Positions 1 to 12,880 of a stretch of DNA of 64,000 nucleotides are shown one piece after another. Below the pieces are notes generated by a model. That model did not search any database and was not told the origin of the DNA. It saw only the letters and a list, made by a program, of their open reading frames with translations. The position numbers and the translations under genes were made by a program. The stretch is from NCBI GenBank assembly GCA_947179485.1, contig OX359247.1, positions 53,045,131 to 53,109,130 on the forward strand. Reading direction: 5' to 3'. Origin of the DNA: Allacma fusca (Eukaryota; Arthropoda; Collembola; Symphypleona; Sminthuridae). Positions within the stretch are counted from its first letter, which is position 1. Each line of letters starts with the position of its first letter.

Positions 1-818
1 GGAGAAGGAATTAAATTTACAATAATTATTTCTCGGAAAAAATCTAAAACAATCCTTAAAAATAGCTGCAGGGAAAAAATCCCCCAAATTTTCAATTTTA
101 CAGTAAAATTGCATTACAAAAAATGTAATTTTTCCCGGGACTTTGTGCGTTTATAAAAATATATCCCTTAGTAATTATTTATCGCTTCCTTCAACATTAT
201 ATAAATGTATGAGTGGGGTTGATGGGGAGTAAATGCATCTCCTATATAGAAATCCCTGTACATACATAATTCTGACGCATTTGGAGCTTTGCACGTCCGA
301 TCGACGAGATTGGGATTAGATAAAAGCCGAAAAAACCCGGCGTGAGATATATTATTCTTAATTTCATTTGAACACTAATGAGAAAAATAGAGCTTGCATC
401 TCTGCGTAAAGAACCATTTGGAATGATTTATCATAAAGGATAGAATAAGTTGCAATTACGGCTAATTCAAAACATTTGAATCTCCGGTGAAAGGAAGCGG
501 GAGTGCGCAAACAAGAGAGTTCCAAAAGCAGACACATAAGGAAGAACCGGAGTTTCCTGGAATCCATCACGTCTTCGCCAGTGAATAGAATCTGAAAGTG
601 GAAATGAAAATGACACGGAGATATTTACCATGGAGGAAGTGTCTTTACATTGCTCTCACTATTCAAAGGAAGAATGAAATGGTTTGATGGGAAAAAGCGA
701 GAAAATATTTGTCGTCTGGACAAGCTCCTGCATGTCACGTTCTCTCAGGGTTTTCCAGTCGAGCCACTCCTTGAATTAGTGCATGTTTGAACCCCGGAAT
801 AAAACTTGGAGGAGATAT

Positions 819-870
819 AGGAAAAATCCACTAGGAAAAACCCACTAGGAAAAATCCACTAGGAAAAATC
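819..870. repeat. Tandem repeat, 14-bp unit
   Basis: Three full copies (819-832, 833-846, 847-860) and a partial fourth (861-870) of AGGAAAAATCCACT. The second copy has one T-to-C change. Seen directly in the sequence. Confidence 0.9.
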
Positions 871-3049
871 AAGCTAACAATAGGAGCTGCTGCTTAAAGA
901 GGCTCATAGCCCTCAATGTGAGTACTTGTCCTAGTACAAATATACAGCCTCCATGAAATAAGAACAGAGACTTCATACGGTAATAAAGAATTGATAAATA
1001 TTCTGCAGTGACTTTGTTCCTGGAATGTGAACCAGGAAAACCTACAGTGATGATGAGAGCCCTGGAAAAGCTTAATCCTCTATAGTATTCTATAATCCTG
1101 GGAGTCATTTGGAGGGAGGATATGGGCTGGACATTAATACATCTAATTCTGTTAATGTCTCATATAAAAATATACACAAGCTATGCTCACTGTTTGCTTC
1201 CTATTTCTTGTACAGACTTTCTATGTACGTAATTATGTATGTAAGTATGTCTGTGTGGAGGACATTTGGTTCAGAATACTCCTTGTGAATAAATTTAAGG
1301 CTTTGGGATATATTCTTATATATTGTACCAGGAACAATTTGAGGGGATATGATAGTTCTATAGATCCAACCGCATTTTGCTATATAGGAAGGATTCCCTC
1401 TCGAGTCTCACTCTGCTGCGTGAACTAATATGAGGGGTTCGAAATGCCTGGAATTTGAAAACTCATTCTTTCCAGGCACAATATTTTCATCTTCTTGCCT
1501 TTTCTCTACCCATTATTAAAGACACGCATAGTTTGCTATTCCAGTCGAGTATCATTACCAGTCCCGGGAAACCTCGTTGGAGAATACCCGACACACAAGA
1601 GTCAAGTCAAACTCACACATGATGATTTGTCCAAGGCAGTGCTTTCCACCTCTCTCTCTCTCTCCTTCTGTGGCAAGGAACGCCAAAATGGTACACATTA
1701 CATACCTACATGGAATCACACGTCAAGAATAATATACGAGTCGTTCCTGAGCACTTACTCCTCCCCAAGCTCCGGTAAGTTGTGTATGGAAGCGATTTTT
1801 ACAGAAATATTTTTATATACCTACGACTAAGTCCTTGAAGCATTACTCAATGTTTCGTATTGTATGCTCCAAACCTTGTTATTAATTTGTTGCAAATTCA
1901 TATGTACGTCCAACCATTTCCCTTCAATTCCTTACAGTCACAAAAAAAAAACTAAATTTAATTCTCGTTTCAGAAATGCATTATTGGAATGCATACATTG
2001 TAGCTACCTACACGTACATATGTATATATGTAGTGTCTACCCCAAGACGAAAGTAGATTGTTGTGACTGTCGGAAAAGGAATGGGAAAAATGTTCTAAAG
2101 GCTAAATTGAATTTGCTCAGGCACTTTTAGATTTTTGAATATTATCCCTTTTTTGTGACAATATAGTCCCTAGATCGTTTTGTCAATTTTATTGACTCGA
2201 CAATGCAGACTGGCATGGAAGGAAATAGGATTTGGTAGTTCATACTACCTCCGCCCCGGAGTATCTGTACATACCCACACTTCATATAAGTGTATGTACA
2301 TCAGTGTAAAGGTATACAATTTATTTACATCCCCGAATCCAGCCACAATACAAGTTCTAGCAAAAAAAAAAGAAAGAGAAGAGGAATGTATAAGATGACA
2401 AAAAAAAAATTGGAGGCAACCAACAGCCACGGAAAAGCAAGGACGTGTGCTGCAGACGACACTGATGATGATAGTCACTTGAGTGGATTACAACTTTGTC
2501 TCCTCCTGATCGCTCCAGCCCCAAACCAAAAAGGAACATTAGGGATTCGATCATGGGAAATTTACCCGGATTATACATACATTCTGAGCCCGTAGCTCTG
2601 GAAATCTATTCTTTTTAGTTTTGATACTGTCGTCAATATCTATATAGGATCTACCTATATAGAGTTCTTTTTCATGACATTACATTTACATACTATCTCA
2701 CATATATTTCCCCTCACCAAAATCTTCCTCCTCATACGACTAATTATTTTATTTATATGTAAATAGATATGAATCCTTATTTTTACAAAAAAATATCCCT
2801 TTCAGAGTTGGAGCTAAACTAAATAATTACTAGGACTAAAAAAGTACTAGTGGAGAAGATATCCTGGTAGTAAAATAGGGATAAAGAAAGCTTTTGTCGA
2901 TTTCCGATGAAATTAGTATAGGGAAATGCATCGTGAGCGTTGAGAACATAAAGGTTTGTAAAAGATATAGAGTTTTCGATTACCGTGTGTATCCATACAT
3001 TCTGGGTTGTAATCCAATCGGATTTTCCATCTCGATTGGATTTGCTATC

Positions 3050-3080
3050 ACTCTCTCTCTCTCTCTTTCTCTCTCTCTCA
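3050..3080. repeat. CT microsatellite, interrupted
   Basis: A run of CT dinucleotides with one TTT interruption. The six-frame translations across it give only Ser-Leu runs. Confidence 0.9.
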
Positions 3081-3967
3081 CTCCGAAAATCTCTCTTGTG
3101 TCTGAGAAATACAATTTACTCGTCTTAATCAACTATCACTGTTCCGTGACAGGAGCTAGGCTAACCGTTCCATCCATTCCGACTATAATAGTACACTCTC
3201 TCTCTTTTCATAGTTCAAAAGCTGTGGGTTTGCCAGGAAAATGGTAGTCAGGTCTTATCTCCCTGACTCTTATTCCTTGGAAGGTATACCCGTGAACGTG
3301 AGTGTCTGTACCTCTGTGTGTGTAGGGTTCTGCAACTGTAAAGGGTGTAACATCAAGTTCTGTTGGTTGTCTGTCGGGAAAATGAAAATCTTTTCTCTCC
3401 CTCTCCCCTCCATTCCTTGTGTATAAGGTATGACTTGAGACTCCTGGAGAAATACTTGAGAACCAAAGTGAAGTGTATTATCTCCTTTCATCTTTCCACA
3501 ATGGAACAATGTACGGGAAAGATGGAGAAATTGTAGGAAAATTGTAGGATTCTCTTTGAATGCTAATAGCGGCGATGCGGACGGGTATATATACACATAT
3601 GTGTCTTACATAATAATATGTATCTATCTAGAGCCTTTCCGGCAAGGACTATGTTAGCATAATGGTGCGATATGCAGGGATGTGTGTGCATGTGTGGAAA
3701 TGGATAAATACTTGTCTACCTTAATTCCAGGGACGGAATGGCACACCCAGGGTTTTTATTCATTGTTATGGGATGTGTCTCAAGGTATTGAGAGGAGCTG
3801 TTAGCGGGATGTGCTCTCCTTGCCAAAAAAGACCATGTTTGCCAACTAAATATCTCCAGTCTGATGTAAACTAATATGTAGTCGTTAAGGACGGGTAAAG
3901 AATCCTGAAATGAGAGTTGGGATTCTCTCTCCATGTAATTTTCCTTTTACGTAGACATTGTCATTAC

Positions 3968-3972
<5 letters not shown>

Positions 3973-4010
<38 letters not shown>
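3973..4010. repeat. CT microsatellite
   Basis: An uninterrupted TC/CT run of about 38 bases. Confidence 0.95.
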
Positions 4011-4012
<2 letters not shown>

Positions 4013-6388
4013 ATGATACTATTTTATTTGTTATTTACTAACGCTCCGGGCTTGTGTTGGCAACACAAAAAGTGAATTGTAGTAGTGGCACACAACTACT
4101 CCCGAACATATCCTACATAAATACATACAACGGCGGACTTTTGTGTGACTCCATGGAGTCGAGAAGTACCTTCCTGATATGGAGGCTCCCGGTCGTATGT
4201 GATATTATAGAGACGCCCCTATACATATATATACACCTATGTATGTATATCTGGAAGGTACAGTAAATCTCATGACTTCTGTCTTATAGATACTAAAAGA
4301 GAGCTAGTTCAACTCCAGGCTGGCGAAGCAATCATCGAAGGTCTCCCGGGTAAGTTGAACTACTACAATTTTATCACTTTCCCTTCTCATCTTATGGTAC
4401 AGAGGGTGTTTGCTACTACCACTTCTCCTGGATACAAATAAATGTGTTACACATGCAGAATCCTCATTATGTGTCTGATGGTGAGGAGTGTGCTAGGCCA
4501 AAGAACCAAGATTACTTTTTCCTATTGCCTATGTACCCAGTCATACCTCCTTCCACCGCCTTTTATCTCTTTCACCTTATACACACTGGGTCCTCCGACA
4601 GGGTACCTTTTTGACAGTCCATTATCCAACCCACTCCAAAGAGCCTACTCCAAACGCACATAATTATTCCTTCTTGTTCTACCTCATGCTCGATAATTGC
4701 TTGATACCATGCTCAAAAGCATAAATATGCAATATTTGTCTAATATTAAAACATTAGGAATTATTTGTAATCATATCTGTCCTTGAACGATGAATTCATA
4801 ATTCCCTTAGCAAATTACTACAATATCAAATTCTAGGAAAAAAATACAACAAGTACCAGATTCCCCTGTCATAATTGTTCCGGCCCCAAGCACAATGAAG
4901 TTAATTGACGTAAAAACCTACAAGTGAGTAGCAAGGATTTTATTTCTCTGTCTATTTTATTATGAACTCTGACAGTATAGTACCTGCAAATGTACATATG
5001 TGAGAGTAAATAAAATTTTTTGGAGCTAAAAGAATATTTCAATTGAGAATTAAAATATTGGAAATTTTAAAATCTGATAACTATGGAGTATCCATGCGTA
5101 CCTAATTATTACTTTTTGGTGCACATTTTACATGTTAGTTGCAATTTATTACATAAAACAAGGAATGAAAATAAGTACAGATGATCGGCTCAAGGAACGG
5201 AAGATTTTTAGCAAGAGTCATGAAGGAGAGTCTATGTTTGTGTAGACTATTTACACAGTGATAATATGTTTGAATTACGGGATGGTGTGAACGAACACAC
5301 ATTTTCTGCTCTTCAATTGGAGGTTAAGAAGCGCAAGTGTGGCTCATGGGGAATGTGCCTAATGTGCATATGCAAGCTGGAAGAGCCAGCTCCTAAGGGT
5401 AGATACAGGATTTGAGGGTACATCTACAGTATCTACATTTATGCACAAGAAATTTTGTCTTGGGATGAGCCAACAGGAGGAATGAGCTGGGAGTTGGGGA
5501 GGAAAAAAAGAAATAATTTTAAAGAGGCACATAAAGCTGAAGTAATAGGAGGCGAACAGAATCAGATGAGAAAACAAGAGTTCGAGATTGATGGCAAGTT
5601 GCTGTTTAGTTAAGACGTTGGGAAAAGTCATTAGGACTATGAAAATATCCGTGTCAGGATTTTGACGCTAGTTATTTTTCTACACGCGTGTCTCATCCAT
5701 CTAGTTATGCAATACTCATCAGTCCTCATATCGAGGAAGTTTCCCTCAGGAATTGCTCTACAGTATATGCATATACCATCCGAGGATCTTACATACAAAA
5801 ATACGTTAATAGCCGCAGAGTGAAAGAGCATATGTACCATTGGATTTTTTCCTGTCTGTTGGTAAATATAAACGAGGATTAAATCCATGCTGAAACTAAA
5901 CCAAGACGGAAAAAATACGAGTTGGGAAATAAAATTTCCTCTTGTATATGTCTATAAAATAATAATATGAGAAGAATTTACCTAACTTTTACATATCTAT
6001 ATACAAGTGTGAGGGAGCATGTGGGTCCGGGCTATAGACAACTCTTGGGTCGGGGAGGGTTCTAATCCATATTGTGATCACAGGATATAACAAAAATGCT
6101 CATGGTACACACAGTTAGCATAGGGGATACCCAAAAGGCTCACAATCAGAAGGCTACATGTTCACTTTTATGCAGTTGTTTTCTACACAGTTGTGTTTGC
6201 AAGAGAGTGAGTTAAGTTTAGTTGCAGTTGGTCCTGTTGATCCTCGCCGTTGATCCCTTCAAAACGTCAACGAAAGAAAATAAAAATAGTTGCTGAAGCA
6301 GGCAACTAAACTGGGTCAACAAATCGAAACCAAAGGAAAAATCACGTTCTCCCATAAGACAGACACACACATTTGTTCACACGATCCT

Positions 6389-6416
6389 ATCTCTCTCTCT
6401 CTCTCTCTCTCTCTCT
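6389..6416. repeat. CT microsatellite
   Basis: An uninterrupted TC/CT run of about 28 bases. Confidence 0.95.
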
Positions 6417-8331
6417 TTTCCCTCACTATATATTCCAAATTTTTAAGCTCTTTCACAAACTTAGGTACACAAATCTACGAATTCATCAGTTAGCAATGGG
6501 TGTCGGATGCTCGGATATTCTGTACAGACCATGGTGTATCATCCACAGCTAAAAATATGTCTGATCTTCTTTGAAACACTCACTACTAATAAGATACCTT
6601 TCTATGAGCTATATAGAATACATACATAATTACATATATGATACAGAGGCCTATCTAGTATTTATAGGCAACTGTATTTATAACTATCTGGATATGACAG
6701 ATACATTTGGATCCTCATCCTCACTATTTTCCTCGACTCTCCTCCAAGGACCCTCTATCAACAGTTTGGAGAGTTTTGAATAATAATTAATCATGAGAAG
6801 AATGACGGCTCTCACAGTGATGAAAGCTAGCATCATCCACATTGAAATTTAAAGAAAGGCTTGTTCCCAGTCTCTGCCAAGAATTCCCAGCTATGACTGA
6901 GAAAATAGTCAGAAATAATTAATATGGTTGATAATTTTAATAGGAATTTTAACCCTCCCGACAGCTCCAGATTCCATTACCAAATGTCCAATGTAAACAA
7001 TATTTTTAGCAGAGTTTACACCATCAAACTGAAATTTAGGAATCTACATACATCCTCACATACTGTATGTAATAGTATTAATGCATTGCGAGTCTTTTCC
7101 CTATAATCATTCAGATTTGAGATGATCCTTATCCCGTCCCACTGTAACCGGTAAAATGAAGAGGGGATCCTGAAATGAAAACAAGTCATGAAATTGGGAG
7201 TTGCCAAGGTTGATAAAACTTGATTGAAGAAACGGTAAGGAGCGTGGAGGAGAGTAGAATGTCTGCGTGTGTAACTAGATACAAAATAAATAAGCAGGAA
7301 ATTGAAATGACAATTTACAATGTAAAGTACTTGCCACATGTCATGTTACTCTGAACCGTGGAGTCACTTGACTGGGAAATCCAACCAGTGAGATATGCGT
7401 CAATTGGATTTCTCAGGGAAGGAAATGTAACACCGAAAAATTGATAATAATAAAAATAATTTACAAACTCGCTCAACTTCGAAAAAGCATATGTCTCGAC
7501 TGAGCGTGGAACTCATGTGGTTTGCCGGGGAAAGAGTAGCATTGAGAAGTCATTTCAAGAAATCCTGATGCACACGATGAAGGGAGAAAAAGCTTTCAAA
7601 AATAAGACCGTTGTGTAAATAGTACCAAAAACTAAAAAAACTCTGGCATATAAAAAGTACTTATTGATGGAGGGTGCCGAAATTTAATGGGGTTTAAATA
7701 CCTGTAGACTTTATAGCTTCTTTATAGTAGTAGGAGTCTCAAGTTATAGTGTTATAAAGTTGTAGTGCTATATTCCCATCCTTGAAGATGTCTACACCTA
7801 CTGTACGCTCCTAGTATCTATATCTACAGATAAATACAAATATAAATCCACGTCGAACCTTCCAAATGCCTGTAGTTACGTGGAATTGAGCCCTACTGGT
7901 AGATAGACGGAGAGAGAGAGAGAGACAGGAACATGATGATGATAATGATAGGGAATTTGAAATTGTATCAACGTCAACATCATTATTTGTCCGGGTAGTT
8001 GGCAGTTGTGTACTTGCAGGGAAACTTATTAGTTTCCCTCTCCAAAGGTTTGCTCTTGGAACAACTTTCAAAGACAACAAGTACGTAGGGAACATAATAA
8101 AAATACAGAGGAGATGATAAGTTGAGTTAGGAGATTTCCGTTCCTACGCATACACACGCTTTAAACCCTCACAGTCTTGGAGTAGTAAAAAGTTAAGAGA
8201 TAATGTACCTTGGCAAATGGGCAAATGGGAAGAAAAGTAAGTCTGGGCTCAGGGCCAGAGTAAATGTTCAAGACTAATGATTATGTAGTGATTAGTCGTA
8301 CATTTGACTAGATTACTTCCACAACTACTTT

Positions 8332-8370
8332 CTCTCTCTCTCCCTCTCTCTCTTTTTCTCACACACACAC
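8332..8370. repeat. Compound CT / CA microsatellite
   Basis: Interrupted CT run followed by a short (AC) run. A shorter GA tract lies at 7910-7924. Confidence 0.85.
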
Positions 8371-11300
8371 TCTTCATTTTTTAAACTCATACAAAACGAC
8401 TACATCAGCTCAAATTATTCAGTTTCATGTTCCTCCTCCTTAAAATACCTACTTTGTTTAAGTTTCCATTCAAAGTCTAAAAACTCAGAGGCTCTGCCTA
8501 CATACATACACTATTGAATAGGGACTATTCCCATGCCGACATATAATTATATCCCAAGCACTCAAGTAATAAAACTATGACGACAGTACATATGAGACAT
8601 ATTGGAGCTTCATGCAATGAGAAACTATAACTACACACAAAACTTAAACTTGAGGAAATGCATTATAGATATCCATAGTCTGTCTCGTTTCAAGCCTAGA
8701 TTTTATAGCAAGTTTGCCAAGTTACTAGAGAGAAAAGAAGGGAAATATCTCCTTCAAAAGATTTCCGCATTTTTACATAAGAATTCCAATCCTGATTTTT
8801 TCCCTTTGAAATCTCAAATCCTTAAGTATACACATGATCTTTCAAATGCACACGTGCTCAGCATGCCGTCAGTCAGTTCTTATTAGCTGGGCTAACTACA
8901 TTCCGTTGTTTAGATTACGTGTGTGCATTTGACTGACTCCCTCCCTTATCTGAAGCTTTACTTTGATAACTGTAACATTGTCGTTCCGAACTTTGGGAGA
9001 CACCCGTAAAAGAATCAGAGGTGTTGGAGAACGTGAGGCATAAGTTGGGAGCAGACATATGTAATTAATTATGTACATAACATATGTATCTATGTATGTA
9101 CGTTCAGGATGGGAAAGGAAGGCAATTAGATACGTACATTCTTGAATCGGGTTCAGTCACCATGATTTTAATTAGGCTGGGAACAAAACAAAGTTGAAAT
9201 AGCAAAATGGCCCATGACAAGACTATATAAATGATCTGCTTTCTTTAAAGTTGAAAAGTTTAGTGAAATGATTGTGGAAGAGAGCAAATGGGTATAAGGA
9301 GCTTTGTGATAGTCTCACTAGTGTGAATCCTCTTGTGAAGTATCTTTTAAAGAGGTAATTAATTACCCAGCCCGAATTCCCAAGTTTTAATGGTTCATTG
9401 AGAACAAATGTGTACTCTGCTGAACTACCCTACCGTCATTGTACATATAACAGAGGACATTGGACATAGTTGAGCAAGCCTAAATGTTGTTGCACATGTT
9501 TGTCAAAGGAATGTAAGCAATCTGTTGCTATTTTCCTTCATTTCTCTTATATATGTACATATGTGTATAATGTAACTCCCTCACTCCTCCTAAGACACCG
9601 TCCATGTATCTACATATAACTTTACACACAAGTAATTTGTTAAACTTGTTCAACAAGACTAGAACAAATCTTTACTCATTTTCCTCGTTATTTATTACAG
9701 TACCGAAATCCTATGTAGCAAAAGCTACTCCAACCGTAGAGGGAAAAAGGACCCATCATAAGTTATTACCAAAGAGGAGATTTAAGGAGCTATGTAGCCG
9801 AGAAAGTGAGGGAAGCTGGCTTGAGAGGGGATGTGCATACATACATAGGAAAGCGTGTGTAATTTTAAACTGATGAGAGCGTCCGCTTATATTTGAGTGA
9901 ACAAGTTTTGACACCCGAACCAACACATTAGAAATTACTAGTTAACAACATGGAAACCACACAGAAAATAGAACACATGTGTTGGTTTTTTTCCCCCTGT
10001 AGCTCTATCCTCCGTGATGCTACAACACTTTTACAAATTACTTTTGCACGTTATAACATTCTTCTAATGAGACGATTTCCTTTCGTTTACGCCGTCTCTC
10101 CCTTTTCCTAGAGCGCCTATACATTAGTGAAGCATTCTGGATGGAACCATGGAAGGTCTCTTCCCCTTTGAGAACTATATGATACCTTCCAAGGACATTA
10201 TTTTCTAGTTTAAAAAACAGTACTCTATTTTTTTAAGGAACATTTTATGCAAATAGTAGATAAATGGCAACACAAATAAGTGCATTTTTTATTTTAAAGT
10301 TCAGAAAATATTTTAGCACATAAATACTGCCTTTTAAAATTAATCTCTCAATAACTACTATCTTGGATTCCAAGCTCCTATGCACTTCTTGTAATTATTT
10401 GATTCAATGATGAGCCCGAGGTAGATATTCAATGTATAAAAAGGAACTGATCTCATATAATTACATAATTTGGAGGAACTGACTCCTTCCAAGTCATAAG
10501 GCCTTATTGTTACATAGTGCTGTGAGCACATTGCTAAATTGTTTGCAAAAAGGAATATTTAGAAGTCCGCAAAAGAAAATAAGGAAAAAAACTGCCTATT
10601 TCCCAACTATTTTCAGCTGGTATAGGAAACATTGTTCGGAAATGTTACTTGTTTGTTGTGACAATCCTCTCAACTTTCTGTAAACTATCATTTTGTAGTT
10701 TAATTTCCCTTTGTCTTTATATGTATGCCACTTGCAGACTATCCATGTCCTCCATCAGTGTATATAAGTATAGATATAGCTCCTACAGATAGATATACCT
10801 ACACAATAGGAACGGTACTGAAACAAATTTAGATTTACAGGCTCCCAAATGGGTGCCTTTCCTTGTGTTTTAAACGATTTCTAAAGAATTTATTTTGACA
10901 CGAGTGTCTACAAATACTAACACTACTCCAAAGTATATTTACGTCACGGAAGAGCAATAGTGCTGGGAGTTTCCGTGTATAAAGCAATAATTTGTAAAGT
11001 GACTGAGAGTACAGTATTTCTGTAGAATATCTATTATATGAAAGGAAATTGAAACACTATTATATTTTTAAGTAGATATCTATAAATATTTCAAGCTGTA
11101 GGAGGATTGGGGTCCTCCACTGGAGCTTTTCTAAGTAAAAAAGACTAAAAGGCTCTAAAGATCTGCCGTTCTCTCCTATTAATAACAATTTCTTTTAATG
11201 AGGAATTTCCAGGAATAATTAATGTGCTCGAGCGTGAACTCCTTTTAAAGGAGCTCAGGAAGTTTGGATGAAGCTCCAGAGAATTAGCGGGGAATAGCCC

Positions 11301-11930
11301 GGGTTACATATTTACATATGATTGGGATATGTATAAAAATAACTCCTACTTATACACAGATACAGTTATAAGGGGAAATGACGGTACACAGGGTGGGCAT
11401 CCCAGTAGCCCAAATAGTGGCAAGGAGAAATAAAATGGTGTAATAATGTTAGAATGAGATATTTGAGGAGTTTTGGTCCATTGCATAGACGACCTGTCAG
11501 AGAATCCTATGTTTGCTTTGCGGTGATAAACGTTTATTATTCAGCATGATAAATATGAGGATTGGCTATAGGAGAGGCAGTTGGGAACGCAAGCGGATTT
11601 CCAGCTGTCAGCCAACAAATTTCAGGATTCAACTCCTCCTCTTCATCCTCCTCCAGAAACCAATGGGTCCCTCATGAATGAGGCAGTCTCCCGCCTCTCC
11701 CCATCTCTACTCCAATGGAGGCTGAATGTCGGAATTGACAGAATGAACCAAATCATCCTGTTGTCTGCCCATTTGTATTTGTATTTTGACACTATATACG
11801 AGATCCTGCAGTAACATTTGTACTCACACACACTCCGAGACCATACTCCTCATGGGCCTATAGTTCCCCCTCCCTCCCTCCCCTCCCCCCTCACCTCATA
11901 CAAATTTTGTATGCAATGTTCCTCCGGACT

Positions 11931-11933
<3 letters not shown>

Positions 11934-11970
<37 letters not shown>
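11934..11970. repeat. GA microsatellite
   Basis: An uninterrupted GA run of about 37 bases. It produces artificial Arg-Glu or Ser-Leu open frames on both strands (11818-12108 and 11896-12312), which are not genes. Confidence 0.95.
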
Positions 11971-11974
<4 letters not shown>

Positions 11975-12880
11975 TAATAATATCTAGGGATATCATCTGT
12001 AATGAGAGACCCGAGCTTGTAGTAGGATGTACATGCATTAAAGAGTGTGAACATCAAAATATAGATACACCTCTCTTCCCTATATACAGAGGACTGTGTA
12101 CAATTTGAAGGAAATGTAATAATATGTACGGACCCCATCCCTTCATACACTTTCTTGTTTAACTGACTGCAGGCCAAAACAATATTATTACTTAAAGGCT
12201 CTTTGATCAATTCAACCGTACAGTTTACATCGAACACACGCCATGAAAACAACTGACACAAAAGTGTACCTACTCCTTTCCACATCCTCCAGTTATAGTT
12301 ACGCCATCCCACACATCACTCTCATTTCTCCTCAATCTCTCAACCTCACTACTAAACCCTCAACCTGGGAGGACTTCCCAAAGGTACGAGCCACTACAGT
12401 ACCTCAAGCATCAATATAAAGTTCATCAGTCAGGAATAAAATATACATATTTACGGGGAAAATCCTTCCCTACTTTCTCCAAAAATAAAAAAATATCCTG
12501 AAATTTAAAATGTGTGAGGAAATCTTAAAGGGAAGAGTTGACATCCCATAAAAAAAAGTCATCTTTGGATTTGAAGTTGGTTATTAGTGCTACGTCGGAG
12601 TCAAATTGTGTCAGTTTGTTCATATGTTATTTTCAACTCAAAATAATATTATTACGTTCAAATAATTAATTCAGTGATAATGTTTCAGGGGAAAAGTTCA
12701 AAAAAAAATCAAAAATAGGATATGAGAATTGTAATCTTCTCCGTTCTTCTCAATCCTAAGGAACTTTGAGTGTGAACTTTGGAGAACTGTTCCCAGTTTT
12801 TCTCATTAGAACTTTCGGGACAGTAATAATATTGTAATTATTAAAGACAGTATTAGTGGGAGAATGCAATTTTGTTGAGG

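Larger units (their letters stand above)
1..12880. other. Non-coding region upstream of FoxD
   Basis: About 12.9 kb without a gene that I can support. Open frames here are short, overlap on both strands and have no recognisable domains. The region holds CT/GA microsatellites, a 14-bp tandem repeat at 819-870, and many short palindromic words of the type CATATG within runs of TACATA or TATGTA. It may include FoxD regulatory DNA, but no specific site can be named. Confidence 0.5.

Noticed and set aside
11896-12312. 138-codon minus-strand frame
   Set aside because: About a tenth of it is the GA/CT microsatellite read as Ser-Leu, and the opposite strand is open over the same tract. It has no domain and no splice context.
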